In this document: piece after piece, positions 1 through 6,217 of the stretch
Position numbering within the stretch: the stretch's first letter is position 1
Layout: every line of letters starts with the position of its first letter
Source: Clostridia bacterium
GTDB taxonomy: Bacteria > Bacillota > Clostridia > Christensenellales > Borkfalkiaceae
NCBI GenBank assembly: GCA_017505675.1
Contig: JAFVOV010000106.1
Location: 1-6,390 of the forward strand
DNA: 6,390 bases
Reading direction: 5' to 3'
The notes under the pieces: model-generated
Told to the model about the DNA's origin: nothing
The model's database searches: none
Seen by the model: only the letters and a program-made list of their open reading frames with translations
Translations under genes and position numbers: made by a program

Positions 1-185
1 AGGGCGTTTATATCCATCATTTCTTCTTCAGATACCCAAGAGAGTTTTTTAACGAAAGTTTCACGCAGTAAAGATAATACCACAAAACCCCCGCCAAACG
101 CTATCGCGCTTATATATAAAGCAGAATAAAACAACTTAAATAAAGTTTTAAGTTTGCTATCTTTAACCTTTTTTTCTTTTTCCAT
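1..185 (-). CDS. Chromate transporter (ChrA) family protein, N-terminal fragment, cut by the left edge
   Basis: The reverse strand from the ATG at 185 encodes 61 complete residues before the window ends. After a lysine-rich start (MEKEKKVKDSK) comes a hydrophobic segment at about residues 15-40 containing AFGGGFV (29-35), then a conserved-looking stretch ending in KKLSWVSEEEMMD (46-58). The FGGG motif followed by W(I/V)SEEE is the typical N-terminal signature of the CHR family of membrane permeases, whose best-known members export chromate. Many homologues in anaerobes have no proven substrate, and short half-size forms often occur as adjacent pairs. Whether this is a half-size or full-length form cannot be seen here. 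A ribosome site (TAAGG, about 7 nt upstream) supports the start. The gene lies just downstream of a terminator-like hairpin, so it probably has partly separate expression from the hslO group. Family call is fairly sure; substrate is unknown. Confidence 0.8.
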   Translation of the reverse strand, partial: MEKEKKVKDSKLKTLFKLFYSALYISAIAFGGGFVVLSLLRETFVKKLSWVSEEEMMDINA

Positions 186-201
186 AAATACGCCTTACTA
201 T

Positions 202-239
202 AAAAAAAGTTTTCAAATATATAATATGTGAAAACTTTT
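202..239 (-). terminator. Terminator-like hairpin after the HEAT-like gene
   Basis: A perfect 11-bp inverted repeat pairs 205-215 with 229-239 (arm AAAAGTTTTCA) around a 13-nt loop. Read on the minus strand it begins 14 nt after the stop codon of the HEAT-like gene, and the 3' arm runs into a tract of seven T residues (complement of 202-208). This is the arrangement of an intrinsic terminator. The stem has only two G-C pairs, so it may be leaky, and it ends about 20 nt before the start of the chrA-family gene. It could therefore act as an attenuator between the two. The T tract is on the minus-strand side only, so it is not an obvious bidirectional terminator. Confidence 0.6.
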
Positions 240-253
240 CTTGCCGTCAAAAT

Positions 254-1081
254 TTAATTATCAGTTTTTGAAATGCCTTTTATTTTTTTATAGAACTTAT
301 CTCTCTTAAAATCACGCTCTTTATCGTAAGTTCCGCCAAGCGCTTCAATAGCAAAACGCAACTCTTCAAAGTCGGCGTAATTTATTTTTTCGTTTTCTAT
401 TGCGGTAAGTAAAAACGGCAGAGCGCGGTCATCACCAAATTTAGCAAGATACCCTGCGTATACCGGTATTTTATCTGCATTTAAAACAAATTCATCAATT
501 AAAATCTTAAACACCCTATCGTCACCTTTAGTACCTGCTAAAATTTCCGTCAAGTATTCTTTTATCGTTTTATCCGCGTCTTTATATTGCTCTAAAACGC
601 TTTCCTTTACGGTTTCAGCGTGAGCGCGCAAATATTCAGTCGCAAGTTCTTTAATAGTTCCGCTATAATCCCAAAGAACGAACTCTAAAAAACGGTTAAG
701 ACATTTTAACGAGCCTATTTCCATAAGCATATTCATTGCGTAAAGGGTGAATTCTTCACTTTCATCAGAAGATATTGCGTTTATAAGCGCAGTTTCACTA
801 TTCATATTTAAAGTCAACGCTTCGCACAAAAAATCAGACACGGAAACGCCCGTTTCAATATGCTTTTTTAAGCACTCTAAAAGTTCTTCCGCAGAAAAAC
901 TGCCATAATAATCAGACGGGGTTTTTCCATCTAATTCCGGTAATTTTTCCGTTCCAAATTTTTCATAAAGTTCAGGTATTTTATTTTCAATTTCTTCAGG
1001 CTTTACCTTTCCGATATTAGAATAAACGTAATCGGAAATATATTTATCAAAAAGTTCGTCAACGTCAATAATTTTAATCAT
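254..1081 (-). CDS. HEAT-like repeat protein of unknown function (275 aa)
   Basis: I do not recognise a named family. The protein is acidic, has no signal peptide or membrane segment, and should be cytoplasmic. An N-terminal part (about 1-90) contains PELDGKTPSDYY (48-59) and an amphipathic helix near 63-76. From about 95 onward it is a run of paired helices resembling HEAT or PBS-lyase-type repeats, clearest at GDDRVFKILIDEF (186-198) and FGDDRALPFLLTAIE (215-229), followed by FEELRFAIEALGG (238-250). Such alpha-solenoids usually bind proteins; no catalytic motif is visible. The ATG at 1081 has a strong ribosome site (AAGGAAG, complement of 1088-1094) at good spacing. The start overlaps the end of the upstream TPR gene by 8 nt, implying co-transcription with it and with hslO. 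A terminator-like hairpin follows. The gene is certain; the repeat assignment is moderate; function is unknown. Confidence 0.85.
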   Translation of the reverse strand: MIKIIDVDELFDKYISDYVYSNIGKVKPEEIENKIPELYEKFGTEKLPELDGKTPSDYYGSFSAEELLECLKKHIETGVSVSDFLCEALTLNMNSETALINAISSDESEEFTLYAMNMLMEIGSLKCLNRFLEFVLWDYSGTIKELATEYLRAHAETVKESVLEQYKDADKTIKEYLTEILAGTKGDDRVFKILIDEFVLNADKIPVYAGYLAKFGDDRALPFLLTAIENEKINYADFEELRFAIEALGGTYDKERDFKRDKFYKKIKGISKTDN

Positions 1082-2768
1082 TTTTATCTTCCTTATTATA
1101 ATCGTCGTAAATCTTTTTTAAGCGCTTTATATTTTTTACCGTAGTTCCAAAAATTTCCGCAACGCAATCAATAGTGCCGTACTTTTCAAACTCACAAAGC
1201 GTTACTATTAAACCCGCCACTTCTTCGTTGGTGGCTTCAGCCGAAGTAACGGTGTCTTTTAGCCGTTTATAAACTTCGTTAGAAAATTTTGCAATTTTTT
1301 CAAAATCTTCCACTTCATAAAAAACCATTTTAGACATACATAGCGCGTAAGCGGTAAAATATAACGGATTAGAATCTTTACTTGCATCTACGTTTGCCGG
1401 CGTAAACTCAACGTAATATCCGCCGCCAACTACAGCCGTTTTTGCCCTATGCCCTTTAACTATCATAGAGTATATCAAAAGGCGCTTTAAGGTATCTTTA
1501 ATATCGGGGTCAATCAACACGTTTTGCACCATTTTAGTATAGCCTTTAGGTTCAATTAAAGAAAGCAAAAAAACGCTTGCGCGCATCTCTGTTTCTTCCC
1601 CGTAACACATACCCCAGTATAAAATATCACGCGTTTCTTTCTTCTTTATCGCCATAGGAATTTTAAGCGGAGATTTAACAAGTTCTTTAATCTTACGCGA
1701 CCATTTATCAGCAATTTTTTGCGGAATTTCTTTAACGTATTTTAAGGGGAGCAGTTTGCTTTTATCACCTTCGCCCGAAACGAGTGAAATTGCCAAATCA
1801 ATATAGTATTTTATAATAATATCAAACGGGTCGGTGCGGTAAGCGCGTTTAAAAGTTTCAAGCGCTTTTTCATATTCGCCTAAATTAAGCAAGTTAATTC
1901 CATAGAAAAACCGCATATTGATTTCTTCAGGGCGGTCTTTTAATATCGTTTCCAAACAGCGTTTTACGGTGATATGGTCTTCTCTTGCAATGGCGCAAGT
2001 GGCTAACTTATACGCTTCGCCTTGTTCGCCCTTTTCACAAGCAAGCGCTTTTTGAAAATAATATTCGCTTTTATCCGCGTCTTCTTTCATATCGTAAACG
2101 GTGGATAGGTTGCAATAAGCCGTAACCGTTTCCCCGTGCGCTTTTATTGAGCGCCTACACTCTTTTTCCGCGCCGTCAAGGTCGTCGTTCATAAAAGACG
2201 CAACTGCTAAATCCCCCGCAATTTCTTCATCACGGCATTCTTCAGGAACTTCCGATAACATTTTAGCGGCTTCGTCAAACGCGCCGAGCGCTATTGCCCT
2301 TTTTGAGTTTTTAATTTCTAAAGTAAAATCTGCTTTATCATAAGGGTAAACCGCCCTATACGCGTGGCGATTATATTCTTCACCGGAAAAAAAGTCAATA
2401 ACTTCTTTATCAATATTTTCTTTAGAAATATATCCGTCAACTTCAAGTTTTTTTCTAAAAAAATGCCCCGAAGCAAAAAGATTATCCATATAAAAATAAT
2501 TTATTGCAAGTTCTTCATACGCAACCGAAACTTTATCTTTTGGCGCGTAAAACATATATTTATACCAGTAGCGGTTAGATAAATCTAAAAGTCCCATATC
2601 GGCGTATACGTCGGCTATCGCCATAATCGTTTCGGGCATAATCTTGCTTTCTAAAGAAGAAAACAAAAACCCTAAAGCGCCTAAATAATCGTTTTTTTCC
2701 AACCTTGCGTCGGCAAGTTTTTTACACCTTTCGGCGTTTTTATCTAACTGTAAAATCTTTTCATCCAT
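1074..2768 (-). CDS. TPR-repeat protein of unknown function (564 aa)
   Basis: This is a cytoplasmic, charged, helical protein with no signal peptide or membrane segment. Tetratricopeptide-like repeats are visible at about residues 18-45, 51-77, 153-180, 182-210, 214-243, 248-280 and 283-315. The clearest are TAYCNLSTVYDMKEDADKSE (216-235) and the unit around MRFFYGINLLNLGEYEKALE (285-304). Residues 350-520 are helical with no recognised domain. Near the C-terminus, residues 532-552 (TIDCVAEIFGTTVKNIKRLKK) have the spacing of a helix-turn-helix, but this is tentative. TPR arrays mediate protein-protein contacts, so an adaptor role is possible. The ATG at 2768 lies 2 nt after the hslO stop codon and has no good Shine-Dalgarno site of its own, so translation probably depends on ribosomes finishing hslO. 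Its 3' end overlaps the HEAT-like gene by 8 nt. The gene and repeats are well supported; no function can be assigned. Confidence 0.88.
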   Translation of the reverse strand: MDEKILQLDKNAERCKKLADARLEKNDYLGALGFLFSSLESKIMPETIMAIADVYADMGLLDLSNRYWYKYMFYAPKDKVSVAYEELAINYFYMDNLFASGHFFRKKLEVDGYISKENIDKEVIDFFSGEEYNRHAYRAVYPYDKADFTLEIKNSKRAIALGAFDEAAKMLSEVPEECRDEEIAGDLAVASFMNDDLDGAEKECRRSIKAHGETVTAYCNLSTVYDMKEDADKSEYYFQKALACEKGEQGEAYKLATCAIAREDHITVKRCLETILKDRPEEINMRFFYGINLLNLGEYEKALETFKRAYRTDPFDIIIKYYIDLAISLVSGEGDKSKLLPLKYVKEIPQKIADKWSRKIKELVKSPLKIPMAIKKKETRDILYWGMCYGEETEMRASVFLLSLIEPKGYTKMVQNVLIDPDIKDTLKRLLIYSMIVKGHRAKTAVVGGGYYVEFTPANVDASKDSNPLYFTAYALCMSKMVFYEVEDFEKIAKFSNEVYKRLKDTVTSAEATNEEVAGLIVTLCEFEKYGTIDCVAEIFGTTVKNIKRLKKIYDDYNKEDKND

Positions 2769-2770
2769 AA

Positions 2771-3628
2771 TTATTTAAAAAACTTCTGCACGTCTAAATC
2801 AGTAAACTCGTAAACCTTATCGCAAAACTGACAATCCACCGTGATTTTGCCTTCTTTTTCTATAATATCGTTAAGTTCGTCCTTCCCTAAAGAAATTAAA
2901 ACTTTTTCTATATAATCCCTTGAGCAAAGGCACTTATATTCAGGATGGTATTCTTCAAACTTATCGGTAAAGAAAAGTTCGTTAACTATCCACTCCGCCC
3001 CGTGTTCTTCAATAAGCGAAGAAACGTTTTTGCAGTCTTTTGTTATTTCTTCTGCTAAAAAAAGCGACCTGTCGCTTGCGCCGGGTAACGCCTGCACGAT
3101 AACCCCGCCAGCGCCAACACACTTGCCGTCCGTGCCGATTTTTACCCCTAACGCCATTGCCGTAGGTTGTTGTTCGCTAAACGCGTAATAGGCGGTAAAA
3201 TCTTCAGCAATTTCTCCGCTGATAAGTTGGCTACTACCAGAATAAGGCTCTTTTAGCCCCATACTTCTAACTACCGTCAAACGCCCGTTCTTACCAACGC
3301 AACCGCCCACGTTAAGTTTTCCGTCCGCGCGGAGCGGAAGGTCTGCTTTAGGGTTATCAATAAAACCGCGCATTGCAAGGTCACCGTTACCACAAACGGT
3401 AATTTTTCCACCTACGCCGTCACCCGAAACAGTTACGGAAAGTTTATCCGATTTATTTTTTAAGTTGCTTGACATAAAAGTACACACGGTAAGCGTTCTG
3501 CCGAGCGCTGCCGCGGCAAGCGGAGTTAAACCGTGAATTCTTATGGCTTCGTTTACCATATCGGTAGTATCTAAAACTGATAACGTGATTTCATTATCAA
3601 AAACTATAGTTTTAAGTAATTTGTTCAA
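2771..3628 (-). CDS. hslO: Hsp33 redox-regulated molecular chaperone (HslO)
   Basis: Hsp33 is a cytoplasmic holdase chaperone, inactive when reduced and zinc-bound. It is switched on when oxidative stress, usually with heat or unfolding, oxidises four cysteines and releases zinc. All four are present: CLC (233, 235) and CQFC (266, 269), counted from the TTG start. The N-terminal substrate-binding domain shows LTPLAAAALGRTLT (34-47), and the AGGVIVQALPGA segment typical of the family follows at about 173-184. The frame stays open to a GTG at 3661 (296 aa). I prefer the TTG at 3628 (285 aa) because an AAGGA ribosome site lies 8 nt upstream of it, because homology-like sequence begins at NKLLKTIVFDN, and because the GTG sits inside a stem-loop and would add an uncharacteristic KRKRKTK leader. 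It is the first gene of a tight group with the TPR and HEAT-like genes. Family assignment is very sure; the start is moderately sure. Confidence 0.95.
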   Translation of the reverse strand: MNKLLKTIVFDNEITLSVLDTTDMVNEAIRIHGLTPLAAAALGRTLTVCTFMSSNLKNKSDKLSVTVSGDGVGGKITVCGNGDLAMRGFIDNPKADLPLRADGKLNVGGCVGKNGRLTVVRSMGLKEPYSGSSQLISGEIAEDFTAYYAFSEQQPTAMALGVKIGTDGKCVGAGGVIVQALPGASDRSLFLAEEITKDCKNVSSLIEEHGAEWIVNELFFTDKFEEYHPEYKCLCSRDYIEKVLISLGKDELNDIIEKEGKITVDCQFCDKVYEFTDLDVQKFFK

Positions 3629-3636
3629 TTTTGTTT

Positions 3637-3641
3637 TCCTT
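3637..3641 (-). promoter_or_regulatory. Ribosome binding site that decides the hslO start
   Basis: On the minus strand AAGGA (complement of 3637-3641) ends 8 nt before the TTG at 3628-3626, an ideal spacing. The alternative GTG at 3661 has only an AAGG that touches the start codon itself, too close to work as a Shine-Dalgarno site. This favours the shorter Hsp33 of 285 residues. Confidence 0.6.
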
Positions 3642-3652
3642 TTCCGTTTACT

Positions 3653-3688
3653 TAAAGACACCTTCGGATATAGCCGACGGTGCCTTTA
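3653..3688 (-). terminator. Stem-loop between the membrane-protein gene and hslO (weak terminator or processing site)
   Basis: A long inverted repeat pairs 3653-3662 with 3679-3688 (10 pairs), then after a 1x1 mismatch pairs 3664-3667 with 3674-3677 (4 pairs) around a 6-nt loop. One position is a G-U pair on the minus-strand RNA but an A-C mismatch on the plus-strand RNA, so the structure suits the leftward transcript. It starts 5 nt after the stop codon of the membrane-protein gene. The downstream tail is only UUUAAG, much poorer in U than a standard intrinsic terminator. It may terminate partially, mark an mRNA end or cleavage site, or form the 5' boundary of an hslO transcript. The hairpin itself is clear; its role is uncertain. 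Confidence 0.5.
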
Positions 3689-3693
3689 GATAA

Positions 3694-4965
3694 TTATTTG
3701 CGTTTGTTGCGCTTTGCAAGTTCTTTCTTTGCTTGTTCAATGCGCTTTTCCCTTGCTTCTTGCTCTTTCTGAAGTTCTTTTTCTTCTTCAGTTGGCATAA
3801 ATTCAGGGTCGTTTTTATGTTCTTCAACGTACCTTTCGTGGTCTTCGTAAATTGCGCGACGGCTTTCGTTGAGTTTTTCTATATCAGCGCGGTTAAACGA
3901 CGTGGGTAGTTCTGCAAGTTTAAGGTCGTCATCAGTAATCGGTTTAATAGGCTTACTGTTGAGCGAACTGCGTTGAGCCATTGCCATCTGTTCGCGGTAT
4001 TGCTTGAGCGCGCCAGAGTCGCTTTCTTTAACCTTATCGTAAATACCCCTATTCTTTTGCGCGCCGGGAATTTTATCGTTTACGAATTTATCGTAAGCCC
4101 ATTGACAGAAGTCAGTCCAAACGAGTAAAAACATTGAAACGCCGAAAAGCAAAATCAATATTACGCCTATAGCAAGGAAGAACCCGCCGAGCAATAAGAA
4201 TACGAACGGTATAAGACCGCAAATAATGAAAAATATATTTTGCGGAAGTAAACCTATCGTAAACATAAATGAGTTTTTGATAAGGTGGCGGAACTTGAGT
4301 TCGTAAGTTACGCTCATAGTAACCATGTGCAAAGTCATCATAGAATATACTATTAAAACGCCGTAAGTTAAAACTTCTGACACCACGAACAACCACTTAT
4401 TATCAACACCCATTGCTATTGACTGGTCGCATAACGATATTGATAATATCGATAAATAAAATACGATTGAATACACCAAGAATATAAGTAACATTTGACG
4501 GATATTCTGTTTAATACCGCGCCAAAAATCATTTGCAACGAATATTCCTTCCGTCCAAACCATATTTCTTATAACGTAAGCGCCACCAGCAATGCCGACA
4601 GCCGCTATCATAAACCCAAGGGGCGCTAAAAGGAATATTAAAAGATTTACGTTAAAGGTGATATTTTCCGCAAGCCCAACCATTGACGGTAAAGCGCCGT
4701 ACCCTACGCCGAAACTTTGTGAAAACGGGTAAATTACACCGTAGTTAGTAATTGCAACGTAGCGGAAAAATAAAAGCGCTAAAAACGGTAAACAGAAAAG
4801 CAAAACCAAAAGGTTTATGATAACGAGTTTACCAAATCTGCCCTTAAAAATATCCCAAAATAATTCCCATCTGTTAGACGGAAGTGACGCTCTTGCATAG
4901 CCTTCGGATTTTTCCGAGCCGAGCATTAACCTACTAATAAATCCGCCTTTTTTATTTTGTGCCAT
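3694..4965 (-). CDS. YesL/DUF624-like integral membrane protein with charged C-terminal tail
   Basis: The protein has 423 residues from the ATG at 4965. After a soluble start comes NRWELFWDIFKGRFGKL (31-47), then about six hydrophobic segments near residues 46-68, 106-132, 158-180, 191-218, 235-257 and 260-284. The tryptophan-rich entry to the first segment, and the segment VIRNMVWTEGIFVANDFW (131-148) followed by a basic KQNIRQ patch, resemble the DUF624/YesL family of Bacillota membrane proteins, whose biochemical role is not established. Unusually, about 135 hydrophilic residues follow the last segment, ending in a Glu/Lys-rich coiled-coil-like tail (about 391-423). The frame extends to a TTG at 4977, but that codon overlaps GGAG, which is the ribosome site placed 6 nt before the ATG at 4965; the ATG is therefore chosen. 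It is first in the leftward set, behind its own likely promoter. Membrane nature is certain; the family name is moderate. Confidence 0.8.
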   Translation of the reverse strand: MAQNKKGGFISRLMLGSEKSEGYARASLPSNRWELFWDIFKGRFGKLVIINLLVLLFCLPFLALLFFRYVAITNYGVIYPFSQSFGVGYGALPSMVGLAENITFNVNLLIFLLAPLGFMIAAVGIAGGAYVIRNMVWTEGIFVANDFWRGIKQNIRQMLLIFLVYSIVFYLSILSISLCDQSIAMGVDNKWLFVVSEVLTYGVLIVYSMMTLHMVTMSVTYELKFRHLIKNSFMFTIGLLPQNIFFIICGLIPFVFLLLGGFFLAIGVILILLFGVSMFLLVWTDFCQWAYDKFVNDKIPGAQKNRGIYDKVKESDSGALKQYREQMAMAQRSSLNSKPIKPITDDDLKLAELPTSFNRADIEKLNESRRAIYEDHERYVEEHKNDPEFMPTEEEKELQKEQEAREKRIEQAKKELAKRNKRK

Positions 4966-5034
4966 AAAGTTCTCCAAAAAGTATTATATTTAGAACGGTC
5001 AAAAAATACTCCAACCGTAAATTACGCTAATTAT

Positions 5035-5063
5035 AATATATACTAATTTTAAATATTTTACAA
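5035..5063 (-). promoter_or_regulatory. Likely sigma-A-type promoter for the leftward membrane-protein gene
   Basis: On the minus strand a -35-like TTGTAA (complement of 5058-5063) is separated by 17 nt from a -10-like TATATT (complement of 5035-5040). Initiation would fall near 5028, giving an untranslated leader of about 60 nt before the ATG at 4965. The region is very A+T-rich, so chance matches are likely. A second TATAAT nearer the gene (complement of 4983-4988) would start the RNA almost inside the ribosome site and is less likely. Confidence 0.45.
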
Positions 5064-5092
5064 ATAAAAATCGCGTATTTACTAAAAAAAAC

Positions 5093-5121
5093 TTTACTTT
5101 TTTCCGTTAGTTTGTTACACT
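5093..5121 (+). promoter_or_regulatory. Likely sigma-A-type promoter for asd-dapA, with extended -10
   Basis: TTTACT (5093-5098) and TACACT (5116-5121) are separated by 17 nt, and TG at 5113-5114 gives the extended -10 pattern TGnTACACT. Transcription would start near 5128, leaving a leader of about 30 nt. That is too short for a lysine riboswitch, and none is seen. A ribosome site AGGAG (5141-5145) follows, 12 nt before the asd ATG, which is slightly long spacing. Each hexamer matches consensus at four of six positions, so this is a moderate call. Confidence 0.5.
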
Positions 5122-5157
5122 ATGCGTATATATTAAAATCAGGAGTGTATTATTACT

Positions 5158-6174
5158 ATGAGAAAGTACAACGTAGCAGTCGTTGGCGCTACCGGTATGG
5201 TAGGAAGAAAGTTTTTAGAAGTTTTAACTGAAAAACAGTTACCCGTTGAAAATTATTATTTATTTGCATCTGCAAAATCTGCGGGAAAGAAAATAGATTT
5301 TATGGGCAAACCCCACGAAGTTATTGAATTAAAAGAAGAAAATATTATCGGAAAAAATATTGATATTGCGTTATTTTCCGCAGGTGGCGATACCAGCAAA
5401 GAATACGCGCCTATATTTGCTAAACACGGAATTTTAGTAGTTGATAACTCTAGCGCTTGGAGGCGTGACCCCGAAGTTCCGTTAGTTGTTCCCGAAGTTA
5501 ACGCAGAAGATATTACTTGGCATAAAAATATTATTGCAAACCCCAACTGCTCAACCATTCAAGCAATGGTAGTTTTGAAGCCTTTACACGACGCTTTCAA
5601 AATTAAGAGAGTTATTTACTCAACCTATCAAGCAGTTTCAGGTGCTGGAGTTAAGGGTTTTGACGACCTTAAAAACGGCATCAATAACGAACCGCCTAAA
5701 AAATTCCCCTATCCTATCTTCGGCAACTGTATTCCGCACATTGACGTGTTCTTAGAAAACGGATACACCAAAGAAGAAGATAAGATGATTTTCGAAACCA
5801 AAAAGATACTTAACGACCAGTCTATAAAGGTGACGGCTACTTGCGTTAGAGTTCCCGTTTACTACGGACATAGCGAATCTATCAACTTAGAATTCGAAAA
5901 GCCTTGCACGGTAGAGCAAGTTAAAGAAGTTTTAGCAAAAGCGCAAGGCGTAGTTTTGCAAGACGACGGTTCGAAAAACCTTTATCCTATGGCTATTACG
6001 GCTGAAAATAAGGACGAAGTTTTCGTAGGAAGAATAAGAAAGGACGACACTGTGGAAAGCGGTATCAACCTTTGGTGCGTTGCGGATAACATAAGAAAAG
6101 GCGCAGCAACCAACGCAGTTCAAATTGCAGAAAAGGCAATCGCTCTCGGCGCAGTAAAAGACCAACTCAACTAA
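5158..6174 (+). CDS. asd: Aspartate-semialdehyde dehydrogenase
   Basis: Asd catalyses NADPH-dependent reductive dephosphorylation of L-aspartyl-4-phosphate to L-aspartate-4-semialdehyde, the branch point to lysine/diaminopimelate, threonine and methionine. It is cytoplasmic. The N-terminal nucleotide-binding fold has GATGMVG (10-16). The catalytic cysteine is Cys131 in NPNCST (128-133). TYQAVSGAG (156-164) carries the conserved Gln158, ETKKI (213-217) lies in the substrate-binding region, and RVPVYYGHSE (231-240) supplies Arg231 and the catalytic His238. GRIRKD (291-296) and DNIRKGAATNA (310-320) complete the C-terminal signature. At 338 residues it is full length for the family and no key residue is missing. 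The ATG at 5158 is followed directly by the nucleotide-binding strand, so no earlier start is needed. It is first in a rightward operon with dapA, which uses its product. Confidence 0.97.
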   Translation: MRKYNVAVVGATGMVGRKFLEVLTEKQLPVENYYLFASAKSAGKKIDFMGKPHEVIELKEENIIGKNIDIALFSAGGDTSKEYAPIFAKHGILVVDNSSAWRRDPEVPLVVPEVNAEDITWHKNIIANPNCSTIQAMVVLKPLHDAFKIKRVIYSTYQAVSGAGVKGFDDLKNGINNEPPKKFPYPIFGNCIPHIDVFLENGYTKEEDKMIFETKKILNDQSIKVTATCVRVPVYYGHSESINLEFEKPCTVEQVKEVLAKAQGVVLQDDGSKNLYPMAITAENKDEVFVGRIRKDDTVESGINLWCVADNIRKGAATNAVQIAEKAIALGAVKDQLN

Positions 6175-6217
6175 TCGACATCAACAAACAAAAAATATCA
6201 TCTAAGCAGGTATAGTT

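Noticed and set aside
2364..2582. Plus-strand open frame of 72 codons inside the TPR gene
   Set aside because: It is antisense to a well-supported gene, its product is an Ile/Phe/Lys-rich low-complexity translation of A+T-rich codons, and it has no recognisable domain.
3693..3720. Possible separate promoter for hslO (TTGCAA and AATAAT)
   Set aside because: The spacing is only 15 nt and it overlaps the end of the upstream coding region, so it is too weak to annotate.
4112..4396. Minus-strand open frame of 94 codons in another frame of the membrane-protein gene
   Set aside because: It lies wholly inside the membrane-protein coding region and shows no domain; the membrane-segment pattern supports the other frame.
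4980..5018. Short inverted repeats in the membrane-gene leader (ACGGT/ACCGT and AGTATT/AATACT)
   Set aside because: The arms are only 5-6 bp, with long loops and mutually exclusive pairing in A+T-rich DNA; this is not better than chance.
5122..5157. Lysine riboswitch or leader peptide upstream of asd
   Set aside because: The predicted leader is only about 30 nt, with no room for the conserved lysine-riboswitch core and no short lysine-rich frame.
5256..5558. Minus-strand open frame of 100 codons opposite asd
   Set aside because: It is an antisense shadow of asd, whose catalytic motifs are intact in the plus frame; no independent coding signal is seen.
5932..6165. Minus-strand open frame of 77 codons opposite the end of asd
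   Set aside because: It is a cysteine-rich antisense shadow of conserved asd codons with no recognisable domain.
6175..6217. Terminator or small gene between asd and dapA
   Set aside because: No inverted repeat or T tract is visible in the 43-nt gap and it is too short for a gene.
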